From NCBI GenBank assembly GCA_019459145.1, contig JAIBEK010000047.1, forward strand, positions 85,110-149,109: a DNA stretch of 64,000 nucleotides, given 5' to 3'. This DNA is from Arenimonas sp. GTDB taxonomy: Bacteria > Pseudomonadota > Alphaproteobacteria > Rhizobiales > Rhizobiaceae. Of the stretch, positions 22,882-32,978 are shown one piece after another. The notes under the pieces are model-generated. The model was not told the DNA's origin and did not search any database. It worked only from the letters and a program-made list of their open reading frames with translations. The translations under genes and the position numbers were made by a program. Within the stretch, counting starts at the first letter, position 1. Each line of letters begins with the position of its first letter.

Positions 22882-23523
22882 ATGGTTTCATCTATCAATT
22901 CTGCGCAGCTTGCCAGCACTCAGATCTTTCTCAGAGTCCTGAGGGAAGAAAAGCAGGCCAGCGGTGGCGGCAGCAGCGGCAATGACGACTATTATGCCTC
23001 GGCCCTCAACGACCTGATGCGCAATTACGGCCAGGACGACGACGGAGAGACTTATGACACTAGCCTGTTGCGCGCGATCGGCGCCGCCGGCGGCGCGGAC
23101 GAAAGCACCGAGGAGGTCGCGCCGATCTCGGACGACATCCAGACCGCCTCGTTCATGACGGGCCTGAAGGCCAAACTCGAGGAAATGAAAAGTTCGGGCG
23201 ACGGAGCCCTGAAGGCCAAGGAAATGCTGGCCGCCCTTGAGGCCGGCACCCTCACCGTCACGGACGCCGTCAATGGCCGGCAGATAAAGGCGTGGGACGC
23301 GGAGGAGGACAAGGCCGACCGCACCGCCGAGCAGACCAGCCGCAGCGATTGGTCGAGCTTCCTCAAGGCCCAGCTCAGCCGCGACAAGAGCGGCGGCTAC
23401 GAACTGACCGATGCCGGCTCTCACATCGACAAGGCGACAGGAGAGAGCGCCAGCTTCGTCAGCGTCGAGGGCACCTATGTCTATCTGACCTGGCCGGCAG
23501 CGACGACCGCCACCACCGCCTAA
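22882..23523 (+). CDS. Hypothetical protein
   Basis: 213-aa ORF with coding-like composition, followed by a terminator; no family recognised. Confidence 0.75.
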   Translation: MVSSINSAQLASTQIFLRVLREEKQASGGGSSGNDDYYASALNDLMRNYGQDDDGETYDTSLLRAIGAAGGADESTEEVAPISDDIQTASFMTGLKAKLEEMKSSGDGALKAKEMLAALEAGTLTVTDAVNGRQIKAWDAEEDKADRTAEQTSRSDWSSFLKAQLSRDKSGGYELTDAGSHIDKATGESASFVSVEGTYVYLTWPAATTATTA

Positions 23524-23544
23524 GGCATCGGCAGAAATGCGGAA

Positions 23545-23575
23545 GGCGCCCTTGCGGGGCGCCTTTTTCGCTTCC
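23545..23575 (+). terminator. Rho-independent terminator
   Basis: aaggcgccc-ttgc-ggggcgccttttt. Confidence 0.85.
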
Positions 23576-23602
23576 GGACCTTCGGCAACACTCAGGCCGT
23601 CG

Positions 23603-24430
23603 TCATTCCGTCTGGCTAATAACCTGCGGCGCCAGCGCGACCGCCACCCGGCGGTCCTCCTCATTGGCGATGGAGAAGGCCTGCTCCTGCAGCGACTGCA
23701 TCCAGTCGCAGTCCTTCGGGGGACAATTTTCCAAGGCTGCGGTGAGGAAGGCGAGGCCCCGCACCGTCTGGCCCTCTTCGAACAGCACATTGCCGAACAC
23801 CGCCATGGCACCGGTGTGGCCACCCTTGCGGGCGAGGTTCAGCCATTTCTTGGCCTGCTGGACATTGCTCTTGCCGCCCTCGCCGGCCAGGATCATCCGC
23901 GCCAGCTGGAACTGCGCCTCGGGCACGCCGAAGGTCGACGCCGCCTGGAAATAGAGCTGGCGGGCCTGGGCGAGGTCGCTCCTCACCGGGCTGTCGGGAA
24001 TGCCCTGACGATAGTAACGGGCGAGCGACAGCAGCGCATTGACGAAGAAGCCGGTATCTTCCGAGCCCGGCTCCACGCCCTGGCTGGCGATGTCCGCATA
24101 GATCTTGAACGCTTCGAAATCATTCTCGACCACGCCATCGCCCGCCGCATACATGTTGGCGAGCGCCCAGCGGGAGCCGGTATGGCCCTTTTCGGCGGCA
24201 TAGCGATAGGCTTCGACCGCGTCCTCCTTCTGGCCGTTCTTGTAGGCCTTGAAGCCGAATTTGAAGAGATCGAACGGGCCGGATTCCTTCGTCACCCCGG
24301 CATTCATGTCGAAGGCGTGACCGGCCGTACCCGTCATGACGAACAGGAACGCCGAGAGAAACAATGTGGCCGGAGACTTCCAGTCTGATGTCTGCATAAT
24401 TCCGTATTTCTTCCACAACACCGCAGACAT
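23603..24430 (-). CDS. exoR: Sel1-repeat exopolysaccharide production negative regulator ExoR
   Basis: AFDMNAGVTKESGPFDLFKFGFKAYKNGQKEDAVEAYRYAAEKGHTGSRWALANMYAAGDGVVENDFEAFKIY; signal peptide and Sel1 repeats as in rhizobial ExoR. Start at 24430 or 24397. Confidence 0.92.
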   Translation of the reverse strand: MSAVLWKKYGIMQTSDWKSPATLFLSAFLFVMTGTAGHAFDMNAGVTKESGPFDLFKFGFKAYKNGQKEDAVEAYRYAAEKGHTGSRWALANMYAAGDGVVENDFEAFKIYADIASQGVEPGSEDTGFFVNALLSLARYYRQGIPDSPVRSDLAQARQLYFQAASTFGVPEAQFQLARMILAGEGGKSNVQQAKKWLNLARKGGHTGAMAVFGNVLFEEGQTVRGLAFLTAALENCPPKDCDWMQSLQEQAFSIANEEDRRVAVALAPQVISQTE

Positions 24431-24717
24431 CACCGTTCCCCTCCGCTCGACACGGAAGGCTCGATCTTGTCCGCCAGACATTTGAGCTTGAAACCGTGAA
24501 CAACCGGTTCATCGCTCCGCCGCGGGGGCGTGAATACCATTTCATCGACTGTCGGATCTGCGTCCGCCGCGACGAAAGGAAGCCTAGGAGAGATTTCAGG
24601 CAAGACTACGACCGCTGTCCGTTCGCCGCCGACGGCGACCACTCTTGCGGTTCGAAAATCATTCCACACGTTCGCCGCGGTTGATTTCCGGAGATAATTC
24701 CCGACGAGCTGTCCCAT
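24430..24717 (-). CDS. Hypothetical 95-aa protein upstream of and overlapping exoR
   Basis: Stop overlaps a candidate exoR start as TGATG; weak AGTAGG upstream of the ATG; no family recognised. Confidence 0.4.
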   Translation of the reverse strand: MGQLVGNYLRKSTAANVWNDFRTARVVAVGGERTAVVVLPEISPRLPFVAADADPTVDEMVFTPPRRSDEPVVHGFKLKCLADKIEPSVSSGGER

Positions 24718-24897
24718 GCCTACTCACACGCCATGCCAATGCGAAACGGCCCCATCCGTTTCGAGACCTGATCGCTGCGCTTTGTTTGTGGCGGGAAATG
24801 GACAAAATCGGCCGTCCGTAGCGCCGCCCGCGAGGATTCAGGGGTTGTTGCAGATCTGTCACATTTTTCCCTGCGAATCCGCGCGCCCAAAACGCAG

Positions 24898-24919
24898 AGA
24901 GCCCGGCATGCCGGGCTCT
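24898..24919 (-). terminator. Terminator-like hairpin downstream of the FadL-like gene
   Basis: Palindrome agagcccggcatgccgggctct just 3' of the stop at 24947. Confidence 0.6.
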
Positions 24920-24946
24920 CATTCGCTAACTGTCGGATCGTCGACC

Positions 24947-26116
24947 TTAGAAGACGACCTTGTAATTGGCCGAGACAGCGTAGGCCCAGTCGCCGTCAGC
25001 CGTCGCGTCATAGGTTGCGTCGTCCGCAACCGACTGGCTGCCTTCGGTCAGGTAGCTGACCGCACCGCCGAAGCGAAGCTCGCCCGGACCGGCCTTGACG
25101 GACACACCGGTGCCGACCGTCCAGGTGTCGGTGTAGATGTCGGCGCCCGTGTCCACGCCCTTGTCCCAGGTCAGGTTGACCGTACCGGAGATCTTCTCGT
25201 TGAAGGCGTGGCCGACGCCGGCCTGCAAGGTCCAGCCGTCCTGCCAGTTGTAGACGTCCTGGCGCGGGACATAGACGCCCGGAGCCGGCGTGCCGAGGCT
25301 ATAGTCAAGCGTCTGCATGACGCTCCAGTCGGTCCACTTGACCGAGCCGTAAACCAGCCAGCCAGGTGCCACACCGGTCTGCAGCGACAGCTTGATCGAC
25401 TGCGGCAGGGTGCCGCTACCGAAGGCGTCCTGGACACCCCAGAGCGGATTGACGACGCCTGCGCCCCAATCGAAGCTGCCATCGTCGCTGGCATCATGCT
25501 CGACCTTCGAGCGATACATCAGCTGGGCACGCAGGGCATATTCCGGAATGTCATAGGCGACCCCGAAGCGATAGCCGAAGGCTGCCTTGTCTTCCAGATG
25601 CAGGTCGCCGGCATAGCTGTTCGCCGTGTATTCGAAATCCTGCATGAACACGCCGCCGAGCACGTGGATACGCCCCTTGCCGGCTTCCATGTTGACGTCG
25701 CAGGTCGCGCCGTATTCGTTGGTGATGAAGTCCTTGTGGCTCGCACCGGTGCCGCCGGCCATCAAACTCGCCGTCTGGGCCTGCGTACCGTAGTCGGCAT
25801 CGGCACCGAAGGGCTGGGTGTAGGTCAGCGCACAAGCGACGTTATCCGCCAACTTGATCTTGGCGGCGAAGTTCGGGATCCAGTAATTCTGCGAGAAATC
25901 GTCGTCCGTGCCGTCGACCATCACGCCACCGATGCGGATCTTGTCGTAGTCGCGACGCGGCGAAACGAGGGTCACGCCACTGCGGGCAATATAATCGCCT
26001 TCTTCAAACAGGATATCTGTGTCGGCCTCGCCGCGATTCCAGCCGCCCGCATGCGCAGACGTGGCCAGCGCGCTGACGCCGAGCAAACACAAAATAGTCG
26101 TCTTCTTGAGATACAT
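24947..26116 (-). CDS. OmpP1/FadL family outer-membrane transporter
   Basis: Signal peptide MYLKKTTILCLLGVSALATSAHAGGWNRGEADTDILFEEGDYIARSGVTLVSP; beta-barrel-like pattern ending YKVVF. Confidence 0.88.
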   Translation of the reverse strand: MYLKKTTILCLLGVSALATSAHAGGWNRGEADTDILFEEGDYIARSGVTLVSPRRDYDKIRIGGVMVDGTDDDFSQNYWIPNFAAKIKLADNVACALTYTQPFGADADYGTQAQTASLMAGGTGASHKDFITNEYGATCDVNMEAGKGRIHVLGGVFMQDFEYTANSYAGDLHLEDKAAFGYRFGVAYDIPEYALRAQLMYRSKVEHDASDDGSFDWGAGVVNPLWGVQDAFGSGTLPQSIKLSLQTGVAPGWLVYGSVKWTDWSVMQTLDYSLGTPAPGVYVPRQDVYNWQDGWTLQAGVGHAFNEKISGTVNLTWDKGVDTGADIYTDTWTVGTGVSVKAGPGELRFGGAVSYLTEGSQSVADDATYDATADGDWAYAVSANYKVVF

Positions 26117-26523
26117 TGCCGTCTCTCTCCCCACTTACTGGCAAAAACTGATTTGCAGTGTAGCTGCGTCGGCGCGGATGACAATCTTGCAACCTCTCCC
26201 CCGATCGGGGGTGCCTTGTCTCAATTTTTACGTAAAGCCTCTTACGCGCACGTAAGATAGATGCAGTATTGGTTTTTTATTCCGCAAAAGGCGTACAATT
26301 ACATTGCAAATAGAATTGCATTCCATTTTCCGACGCTTCCGTTGCGTAAATGCCACAAATCCCAATTTGTGTGCGCATGGTCACAATCCTGCCCGGAAGC
26401 GGGTTTCATGCCGTTGCAGCGGCAGGAAAGCCTTGAAATGTCTGCGTGAAGGGGCGATTTGCAACTCACGATAGGACGCAAGCGCGGTTCGGGCGGAGAA
26501 TCAGCCGCCGTCGGAAAAAGAAA

Positions 26524-26541
26524 GGCGGCCCGCAGGCCGCC
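26524..26541 (-). terminator. Rho-independent terminator of valS
   Basis: ggcggcc-cgca-ggccgcc followed on the minus strand by TTTCTTTTTCC. Confidence 0.75.
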
Positions 26542-26552
26542 CTCAGCATTGC

Positions 26553-29393
26553 TCAACCGGCTTCGACCACTCTCTTCAGCGCGGTATCCAGGCTCGCCTT
26601 CTGCTGTTCCAGTTCCTGGTAGCGCTCGCGCTCGGCGGCGACGACCTCGGGATTGGCGTTTGCCACGAACTTCTCGTTGGCGAGCTTGCCGGCGATGCGG
26701 CCCATTTCCTGCTCGACCTTGGCGATCGCCTTCTCAAGGCGCGCCTTCTCCGCCGAAAGATCAATCAGCGTGCCGAGTGGAAGGCAGGCGGTCGCCTCGC
26801 CGACGACGATCTGTGCGGCCCCTTTCGGCGCCTCGTCGGCCAGCGTGATGCTCTCGACGCGGGCCAGGCGCTTGATCGACGCCTCGTGGCGAACCAGGCG
26901 GTCACGCGTGACGCCGTTTGCCCCCACGACGACCAGCGGCGCCACGGCACCCGGCGGCACGTTCATCTCGGCCCGCACGGAACGGATGCCCGACACGAGG
27001 TCGACCAGCCAGTTGATGTCAGCCGCTGCCAGTTCGTCGGCAAATTCGGGCGCCGGCCAGGCCGCATGGCACAGCAGCGTGTCGCGCGCTTTGCCTTCGC
27101 CCGCCGTATGCGCCCAGAGTTCTTCCGTCATGAACGGCATGAACGGATGCAGCAGCTTGTAGGTCTCCTCGAGCACATAGGCCGCGCAGGCCTGCGCCTC
27201 GGCCTTGGCTGCCTCGTCCTCGCCGGAGAAGACCGGCTTCAGCAGTTCGAGATACCAGTCGCAGAAGCTGTTCCAGACGAAACGATAGAGGCTGCCGGCA
27301 GCCTCGTTGAAGCGGAAGCTTGCGATCGCTTCCGTTACATCGCGCTCGGTGCGCGCCAGTTCGGTGAGGATCCAGCGGTTGATGGCAAGCGTGGTGGTTT
27401 CCGGCAGGAAGTGCGGATCGCTCTTTGCCCCGTTCATCTCGGCAAACCGCGTGGCGTTCCACAACTTGGTGCCGAAATTGCGGTAGCCGGCGATGCGGGC
27501 CGGGTCGAGCTTCACGTCGCGGCCCTGCGCGGCCATGATGGCCAGCGTGAAGCGCAGCGCGTCGGCGCCGTATTCGTCGATCAGTTCGAGCGGGTCGATG
27601 ACGTTGCCCTTGGACTTCGACATCTTCTGGCCGTTCTTGTCGCGGACCAGTGCATGGACATAGACGGTATGGAAGGGCTCGACCGGGTTGCCGGCATCGT
27701 CCTTCATGAAGTGCAGGCCCATCATCATCATCCGGGCGACCCAGAAGAAGATGATGTCGAAGCCGGTGACCAGCACGTCGGTTGGATAGTATTTTGCCAG
27801 TTCCGGCGTGTCGCCCGGCCAGCCGAGCGTCGAGAAGGGCCAGAGCGCCGAGGAGAACCAGGTGTCGAGCACATCCTCGTCGCGGGTCAGGATCTCGCCG
27901 GGGGCAAAATTCTCGAGCTTTTCCTGGACCCAGGCCTTCCACGGCCCCTCATGCGCCAGATAATGCTGGACGGCGGCGTCGAGCGCCTCTTCCTCGGTCT
28001 TCTCGACGAAGACCTGGCCGTCGGGACCGTACCAGGCCGGGATCTGGTGTCCCCACCACAGCTGGCGCGAGACGCACCACGGCTGGATGTTCTCCATCCA
28101 TTCGAAATAGGTCTTTTCCCAGTTCTTCGGCACAAACTTGGTGCGGCCTTCGCGGACGCTGTCGATCGCCGGCTTGGCCAGCGTCTTGGCGTCGACATAC
28201 CACTGCTCGGTCAGCCGCGGCTCGATCGGCACGCCGCCACGGTCGCCATGCGGCACCATGTGCTTGTGCGGCTCGATCTTATCGACCAGGCCTTCGGCCT
28301 CGAGAATCTCGACGATCTTCTTGCGGGCGGCGAAGCGATCCATGCCTTCGAGCTCGCCCCAGACCATTTCCTGCTCGCGGTTCGGTGTAAGCCCCTCGAG
28401 AAAGTCCTCGTCGCCGACGATGGCGACATTGCCCTCGACAGTCAGCACGTTGATCGCCCGCAGGCCGGCGCGCTTGCCGACCTCGAAGTCGTTGAAGTCG
28501 TGGGCGGGCGTCATCTTGACCGCGCCGGTTCCGGCGGTCGGGTCCGGATATTCGTCGGCGACGATCGGGATCTTGCGGCCGACGATCGGCAGGATGACGT
28601 GCTTGCCGACGATCGCCGTGTAGCGCTCGTCGTCGGGATGAACGGCAATGCCGGTGTCGCCGAGCATGGTCTCCGGACGCGTCGTCGCGACCACCAGATA
28701 GTCGCGGGTCTCGTAGTCGGTCGGCTTTCCCTCTTCATCGAAGGCAACCGGATGCTGATAGGTGACGCCGTCTTCCAGCGGATAGCGCAGGTGCCAGAGA
28801 TTGCCGTTGACCTCGACCTGCTCGACCTCGAGGTCGGAGATCGCCGTCAGCAGCTTCGGGTCCCAGTTGACCAGGCGCTTGTCCTTATAGATCAGGCCTT
28901 CCTTGTAAAGCGAGACGAAGACTTCGAGCACCGCCTCCGACAGGCCCTCGTCCATGGTGAAGCGTTCGCGCGACCAGTCGCAGGAGGCGCCGAGGCGCTT
29001 CAACTGGTTGAAGATCAGGCCGCCCGATTCGTCCTTCCATTCCCAGACCTTCTCGATGAAGGCCTCACGGCCCATGGCGCGGCGATGCTGCTGGGTCTCC
29101 ATCAGCTTGCGCTCGACCACCATCTGCGTGGCGATGCCGGCATGGTCCATGCCCGGCTGCCACAGCACGTCCTTGCCGCGCATGCGCTCGAAGCGGATCA
29201 TGATGTCCTGCAGCGTGTTGTTGAGCGCATGCCCCATATGCAGCGAACCGGTGACGTTCGGCGGGGGGATGACGATGGTGAACGTATCCTCGCCGGGCTT
29301 GGCATTGGCGCCGGCGCGAAACGCGTCCGCCTCTTCCCAGGCCTTGGCGATCTTCGGTTCGACGGCGGCGGAATCGTAGGTCTTTTCGAGCAT
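26553..29393 (-). CDS. valS: Valyl-tRNA synthetase
   Basis: MLEKTYDSAAVEPKIAKAWEE...PPPNVTGSLHMGHALNNTLQD; KMSKSKGNVIDP; C-terminal coiled coil. Confidence 0.98.
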   Translation of the reverse strand: MLEKTYDSAAVEPKIAKAWEEADAFRAGANAKPGEDTFTIVIPPPNVTGSLHMGHALNNTLQDIMIRFERMRGKDVLWQPGMDHAGIATQMVVERKLMETQQHRRAMGREAFIEKVWEWKDESGGLIFNQLKRLGASCDWSRERFTMDEGLSEAVLEVFVSLYKEGLIYKDKRLVNWDPKLLTAISDLEVEQVEVNGNLWHLRYPLEDGVTYQHPVAFDEEGKPTDYETRDYLVVATTRPETMLGDTGIAVHPDDERYTAIVGKHVILPIVGRKIPIVADEYPDPTAGTGAVKMTPAHDFNDFEVGKRAGLRAINVLTVEGNVAIVGDEDFLEGLTPNREQEMVWGELEGMDRFAARKKIVEILEAEGLVDKIEPHKHMVPHGDRGGVPIEPRLTEQWYVDAKTLAKPAIDSVREGRTKFVPKNWEKTYFEWMENIQPWCVSRQLWWGHQIPAWYGPDGQVFVEKTEEEALDAAVQHYLAHEGPWKAWVQEKLENFAPGEILTRDEDVLDTWFSSALWPFSTLGWPGDTPELAKYYPTDVLVTGFDIIFFWVARMMMMGLHFMKDDAGNPVEPFHTVYVHALVRDKNGQKMSKSKGNVIDPLELIDEYGADALRFTLAIMAAQGRDVKLDPARIAGYRNFGTKLWNATRFAEMNGAKSDPHFLPETTTLAINRWILTELARTERDVTEAIASFRFNEAAGSLYRFVWNSFCDWYLELLKPVFSGEDEAAKAEAQACAAYVLEETYKLLHPFMPFMTEELWAHTAGEGKARDTLLCHAAWPAPEFADELAAADINWLVDLVSGIRSVRAEMNVPPGAVAPLVVVGANGVTRDRLVRHEASIKRLARVESITLADEAPKGAAQIVVGEATACLPLGTLIDLSAEKARLEKAIAKVEQEMGRIAGKLANEKFVANANPEVVAAERERYQELEQQKASLDTALKRVVEAG

Positions 29394-29460
29394 TTTGGAC
29401 CACACTTCGGGGTTCATGTTGCAGCTTGGTAAACAGGATGGCCGATTGTTAGTCAATAAA

Positions 29461-29490
29461 AAAGCCGCCCCGGCGAGGGAGCGGCCTGGA
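29461..29490 (-). terminator. Rho-independent terminator of popZ
   Basis: Minus strand ggccgctccctcgccggggcggctttttt. Confidence 0.75.
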
Positions 29491-29510
29491 GCCGGAACGG
29501 GCCGGAAAAA

Positions 29511-30380
29511 TCAGCGCCGGGGGCCGCGCGCCACTCGCTCGATCTCCTCGCGCACCAGTCGTTCGACTAGCGTCGGCAGATTGTCGTCCAGCCATTCCTG
29601 CAACATCGGACGCAGCATTTCCTCGGCCATCTCGTCGAGCGAGCGACGCTGCTGTCCGTCGAGGACGGCGGCAAGCTCTCCGAAGGAGCGCGACACCTGC
29701 TCGACGGTCGCCGCCGATACCAGCATCCTCAGGTCCTGCCCACCCTCGGAGGTAACCGGCGCGGCGCGGACGGATTCTGCTTCCGGCTGGGCAACGGCCA
29801 AAGCCGCCTCTTCGACATCGGCCACGGCTGCGGCTTCAAACTCGGAATGGTCGTTTGCATAAGCATCCGGCTGCACGCTCGGCATTTCCAGACGCGGCTC
29901 CGCCGAACGCGGATCAGCGGCGGCCCGCAGATCGGCCATACGGCCCGTCATGGACGGATTTTCAGTGCGCGGCGCCTGAATGGCGGGCTCGGCGAGCGCG
30001 GTTTCGATGAAAGACGGACGCTCGACCCTTTCGGAAGCGGAGCGAACCCGCGCGGCAAGATCGGCAAGCGAGATATTCTTCGCCCGTTCGCCCTCTCCCG
30101 CAGGTTGGGTGGCGACCGCAGACTGGGAGACAAGGGGAGCCGGGCCAGGCACCGGACCGGCATCATTCGCCGCCACCATCTCGGCCGCGGCATAGGCATC
30201 CTCGTCATCGATCGTCAGCCGGACATCGCCATCGATCTCGTCCTGGTCGTCACCATAGACCGGCGACAGGGAGGAGGAAACAGACTGGCTGCCGCCCGGA
30301 TCATTGCTTTCGATGATCCGGCGGATCGAGGCCAGGATCTCTTCCATGGACGGTTCACGCGCTACACTTGGCTGGGCCAT
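29511..30380 (-). CDS. popZ: PopZ-like polar organising protein (DUF2497)
   Basis: N-terminus MAQPSVAREPSMEEILASIRRIIESND; acidic/Pro-rich middle; C-terminus LRPMLQEWLDDNLPTLVERLVREEIERVARG. Confidence 0.88.
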   Translation of the reverse strand: MAQPSVAREPSMEEILASIRRIIESNDPGGSQSVSSSLSPVYGDDQDEIDGDVRLTIDDEDAYAAAEMVAANDAGPVPGPAPLVSQSAVATQPAGEGERAKNISLADLAARVRSASERVERPSFIETALAEPAIQAPRTENPSMTGRMADLRAAADPRSAEPRLEMPSVQPDAYANDHSEFEAAAVADVEEAALAVAQPEAESVRAAPVTSEGGQDLRMLVSAATVEQVSRSFGELAAVLDGQQRRSLDEMAEEMLRPMLQEWLDDNLPTLVERLVREEIERVARGPRR

Positions 30381-30526
30381 ATTCATCCCCGTTGGTCCCC
30401 GACAATCGGCTCGCGGCAGACAGCCCGACCGATTTCGAATCACCTTAGGATACTCGCTCGTTGAAAAAAATCACGCGGACCCAACTAATTGGGGCTGATG
30501 CACAGCTTTGTTGGCAGGCCGCGAGG

Positions 30527-31912
30527 TCAGCGGCCATCCACCGTGCGCAGGCCGAACCAGGCATCCTTGACCGCCTCATAATGCTCCTCGGAGCGATACT
30601 CGGCGACGTCCAGCCCCTGGCTCTTGATCGTCAGACGGCCCGATGCCGCCAGCACGCCATAGCTCGCCACGACGGAATTGCGCTGGTAACTGACAAGGCT
30701 TTCCTTGGCCTCGAGCACAGTCTGCTGGGCGTTCAGCACGTCGAGGGTGGTCTTCTGGCCGACATTGCGCTCCTCGATCACGCCTTGCAGCGCCAGGTTG
30801 GCGGCGGACAACTGCTTGCGGGCGGCGGAAATCGCGGCGGTCGCCGCTTCCATCTGCGCATAGGCGGAGGTCACCTGCTGCTGCACGCTGGCGCGGGCGG
30901 AATCGACCTTGATACGCTGTTCGCCGAGCGTTTCCTTAGCCCTGCGGACATTGCCGTATTCCGCGCCGCCCTGGTAGATCGGGATCTTCAGCTGCGCCGA
31001 GACGGTGGCCGAGGTCGCGTCCGAGTTCGAGAAGGAGGGCGGCTCGTTGGTCCAGTTGCGCGCGACATTGCCCTGGACCACGACGCCGGGAAGAAGCGTG
31101 CCTTCGGCGGATTTCACCTGGTAGCCGGCGGCGTCCACGGCGTGCAGGGCTGCCAGCACGTAAGGGTGTTCGCGAATGCCGACGGCGACGGCCGCATCGA
31201 CGCTCGGCGGTAGCGCCTTCGTCGCCGGCGCCGGCTGCTTGACGCCCTTGGGTGCCTCGCCGACGACCTGCACATAGGCCGCTTCACTCTGCTTCAATTG
31301 GGCGATCGCCGCGGCGAGCAGCGCCTGGGATCCGGCAAGCTGGGCTTCCGCCTGACTGACATCGGTTCGGGTCCCCTCGCCGACATCGAGGCGGGCGCGG
31401 GCGGCGTTCAACTGTTCCTGGAGAAAGGCCAGGTTCTGCTTGCGGATCACGACGATCTGCTGGTCGCGGGCAACATCGGCATAGGCCTGGGCGGCGGCGA
31501 GAAGGATCGATATCTCCTCGGCCCTCAGGCTCTCGCGGCTGGCGAACACGCCGGATTCGGCGGCCCGGACATTGTTGAGCGTCTGGAAACCGTCGAAGAT
31601 CTGCTGGGTGATCGAAATGCCCACGCTTTGCGTGTTGTAGCCAAAGCTCGGGCTGGGCGGCGACGTGATATTGTTGATGCGGGTGGTGGCCGCCGAGGCC
31701 GTGGCGGCAATCTGCGGCCGCATGCCGGCCTTGGCGATGGTGACAGTCTCGTCGGTGGCGCGAAGGGCTGCGCGCACCGCGTTGAGATCCGGGTTGTTCT
31801 CGTAGGCCTTGGCCATCGCGCCGAACAACGTCTCGGCCGATGCCGGCCCGGACGGCAGGACGAGCATGGGCAGGATCGCGGCAGCGAGAGCGGTTTTCCG
31901 AATAAACGTCAC
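30527..31912 (-). CDS. tolC: TolC family outer-membrane efflux protein
   Basis: ETLFGAMAKAYENNPDLNAVRAALRATDETVTIAKAGMRPQI...; signal peptide; paired OEP repeats. Confidence 0.93.
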   Translation of the reverse strand: MTFIRKTALAAAILPMLVLPSGPASAETLFGAMAKAYENNPDLNAVRAALRATDETVTIAKAGMRPQIAATASAATTRINNITSPPSPSFGYNTQSVGISITQQIFDGFQTLNNVRAAESGVFASRESLRAEEISILLAAAQAYADVARDQQIVVIRKQNLAFLQEQLNAARARLDVGEGTRTDVSQAEAQLAGSQALLAAAIAQLKQSEAAYVQVVGEAPKGVKQPAPATKALPPSVDAAVAVGIREHPYVLAALHAVDAAGYQVKSAEGTLLPGVVVQGNVARNWTNEPPSFSNSDATSATVSAQLKIPIYQGGAEYGNVRRAKETLGEQRIKVDSARASVQQQVTSAYAQMEAATAAISAARKQLSAANLALQGVIEERNVGQKTTLDVLNAQQTVLEAKESLVSYQRNSVVASYGVLAASGRLTIKSQGLDVAEYRSEEHYEAVKDAWFGLRTVDGR

Positions 31913-32165
31913 AGGTCACTTCCCATCTGACCGGCGAGCCCACCAGAGTCTCGCCCGATGCGCAGCCGCAGGTCTAGGCACGCGGCAGCGCATGAAAACA
32001 AACTATGCGGACTTGATGACCCGTCGCAGCCCCAGCCGCAACGGCAGCGGCCGGTCCGAGCCGAAAAACCGCGGGGCCGTTGCGGTTCGGCAACATTTTC
32101 AGTCGCAACTGATTAAATCGCCACCGGGCGCCAATCGCCGTCGGGGAAATGCACCACTGAGGGGA

Positions 32166-32837
32166 TCAGAATACGAATTCGGCAGCCCTGCGGAAACCCG
32201 GCAGCGGCTTGATCGCAGCATTGAAATATTCCGAATACGACCAGGAGCCGCCCGTGCGGATGTAGAGCCGCGCGCGCGCCGCATTGCCGTAACCGACCAC
32301 AGCGACCAGTCGCCCGCCTTCGCGCAGTTGCTCGAGCAGGGCCTGCGGCACCTCTTCGATCGCGCCCTCGACAAAGATCACGTCATAGGGCGCCTCTGCC
32401 GGATAGCCCTTCTCCAGCTCTCCGGTCACCACAGCCACATTGTCGCAACCGAGCTTGGCAAGCGTTGCCGTCGCCTTTGCCGCCAGCGCCTCATCGCTTT
32501 CGACGGCGACCACGGATCCGGCCAGTTCAGACAGAAGGGCTGCCGCATAGCCTGCGCCACAGCCGATGATCAGCACCAGTTCGTCCTTGGTGATCGCGCC
32601 GAGTTGCAGGAGCTTGGCCAGCGGCGACGGCTCCATGACATAGCGGGCGGGCTGGCCGTTTGCCGCGGGTGCGACCTGCATGTCTTCGTCGATATAGGCG
32701 AGCGGCCGCAGATTGTCCGGCACGAAGGCCTCGCGCGGCACCGACAGGAAGGCGTTCAACACGGAATGGGACGTCACGTCGGTCGTGCGGATCTGGTTGT
32801 CCACCATCTTGATGCGTGCTGCGGCAAAATCCATCAT
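32166..32837 (-). CDS. Protein-L-isoaspartate O-methyltransferase family protein (second PIMT-like copy)
   Basis: MMDFAAARIKMVDNQIRTTDVTSHSVLNAFLSVPREAFVP...LVLIIGCGAGYAAALLSELAGSVVAVE. Confidence 0.92.
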   Translation of the reverse strand: MMDFAAARIKMVDNQIRTTDVTSHSVLNAFLSVPREAFVPDNLRPLAYIDEDMQVAPAANGQPARYVMEPSPLAKLLQLGAITKDELVLIIGCGAGYAAALLSELAGSVVAVESDEALAAKATATLAKLGCDNVAVVTGELEKGYPAEAPYDVIFVEGAIEEVPQALLEQLREGGRLVAVVGYGNAARARLYIRTGGSWSYSEYFNAAIKPLPGFRRAAEFVF

Positions 32838-32978
32838 GTCAGTCGTCCCACTTGCGGCCGGTTTGTGTCAGCTGTCTTAATTGGAGGCAGCACCGCTTTC
32901 AAGCGGGGTTGACGCGATGGGAACAGATTATCGCCTCGGCAAGGACCAGGGCGATGCCCTGCCCCGCTGCATCGTCCA

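Noticed and set aside
26886-29432. 848-aa ORF antisense to valS (and similar ones at 1256-2896, 37687-40209, 43508-45583)
   Set aside because: Each lies opposite recognised coding sequence and encodes no recognisable domain; high-GC shadow ORFs.
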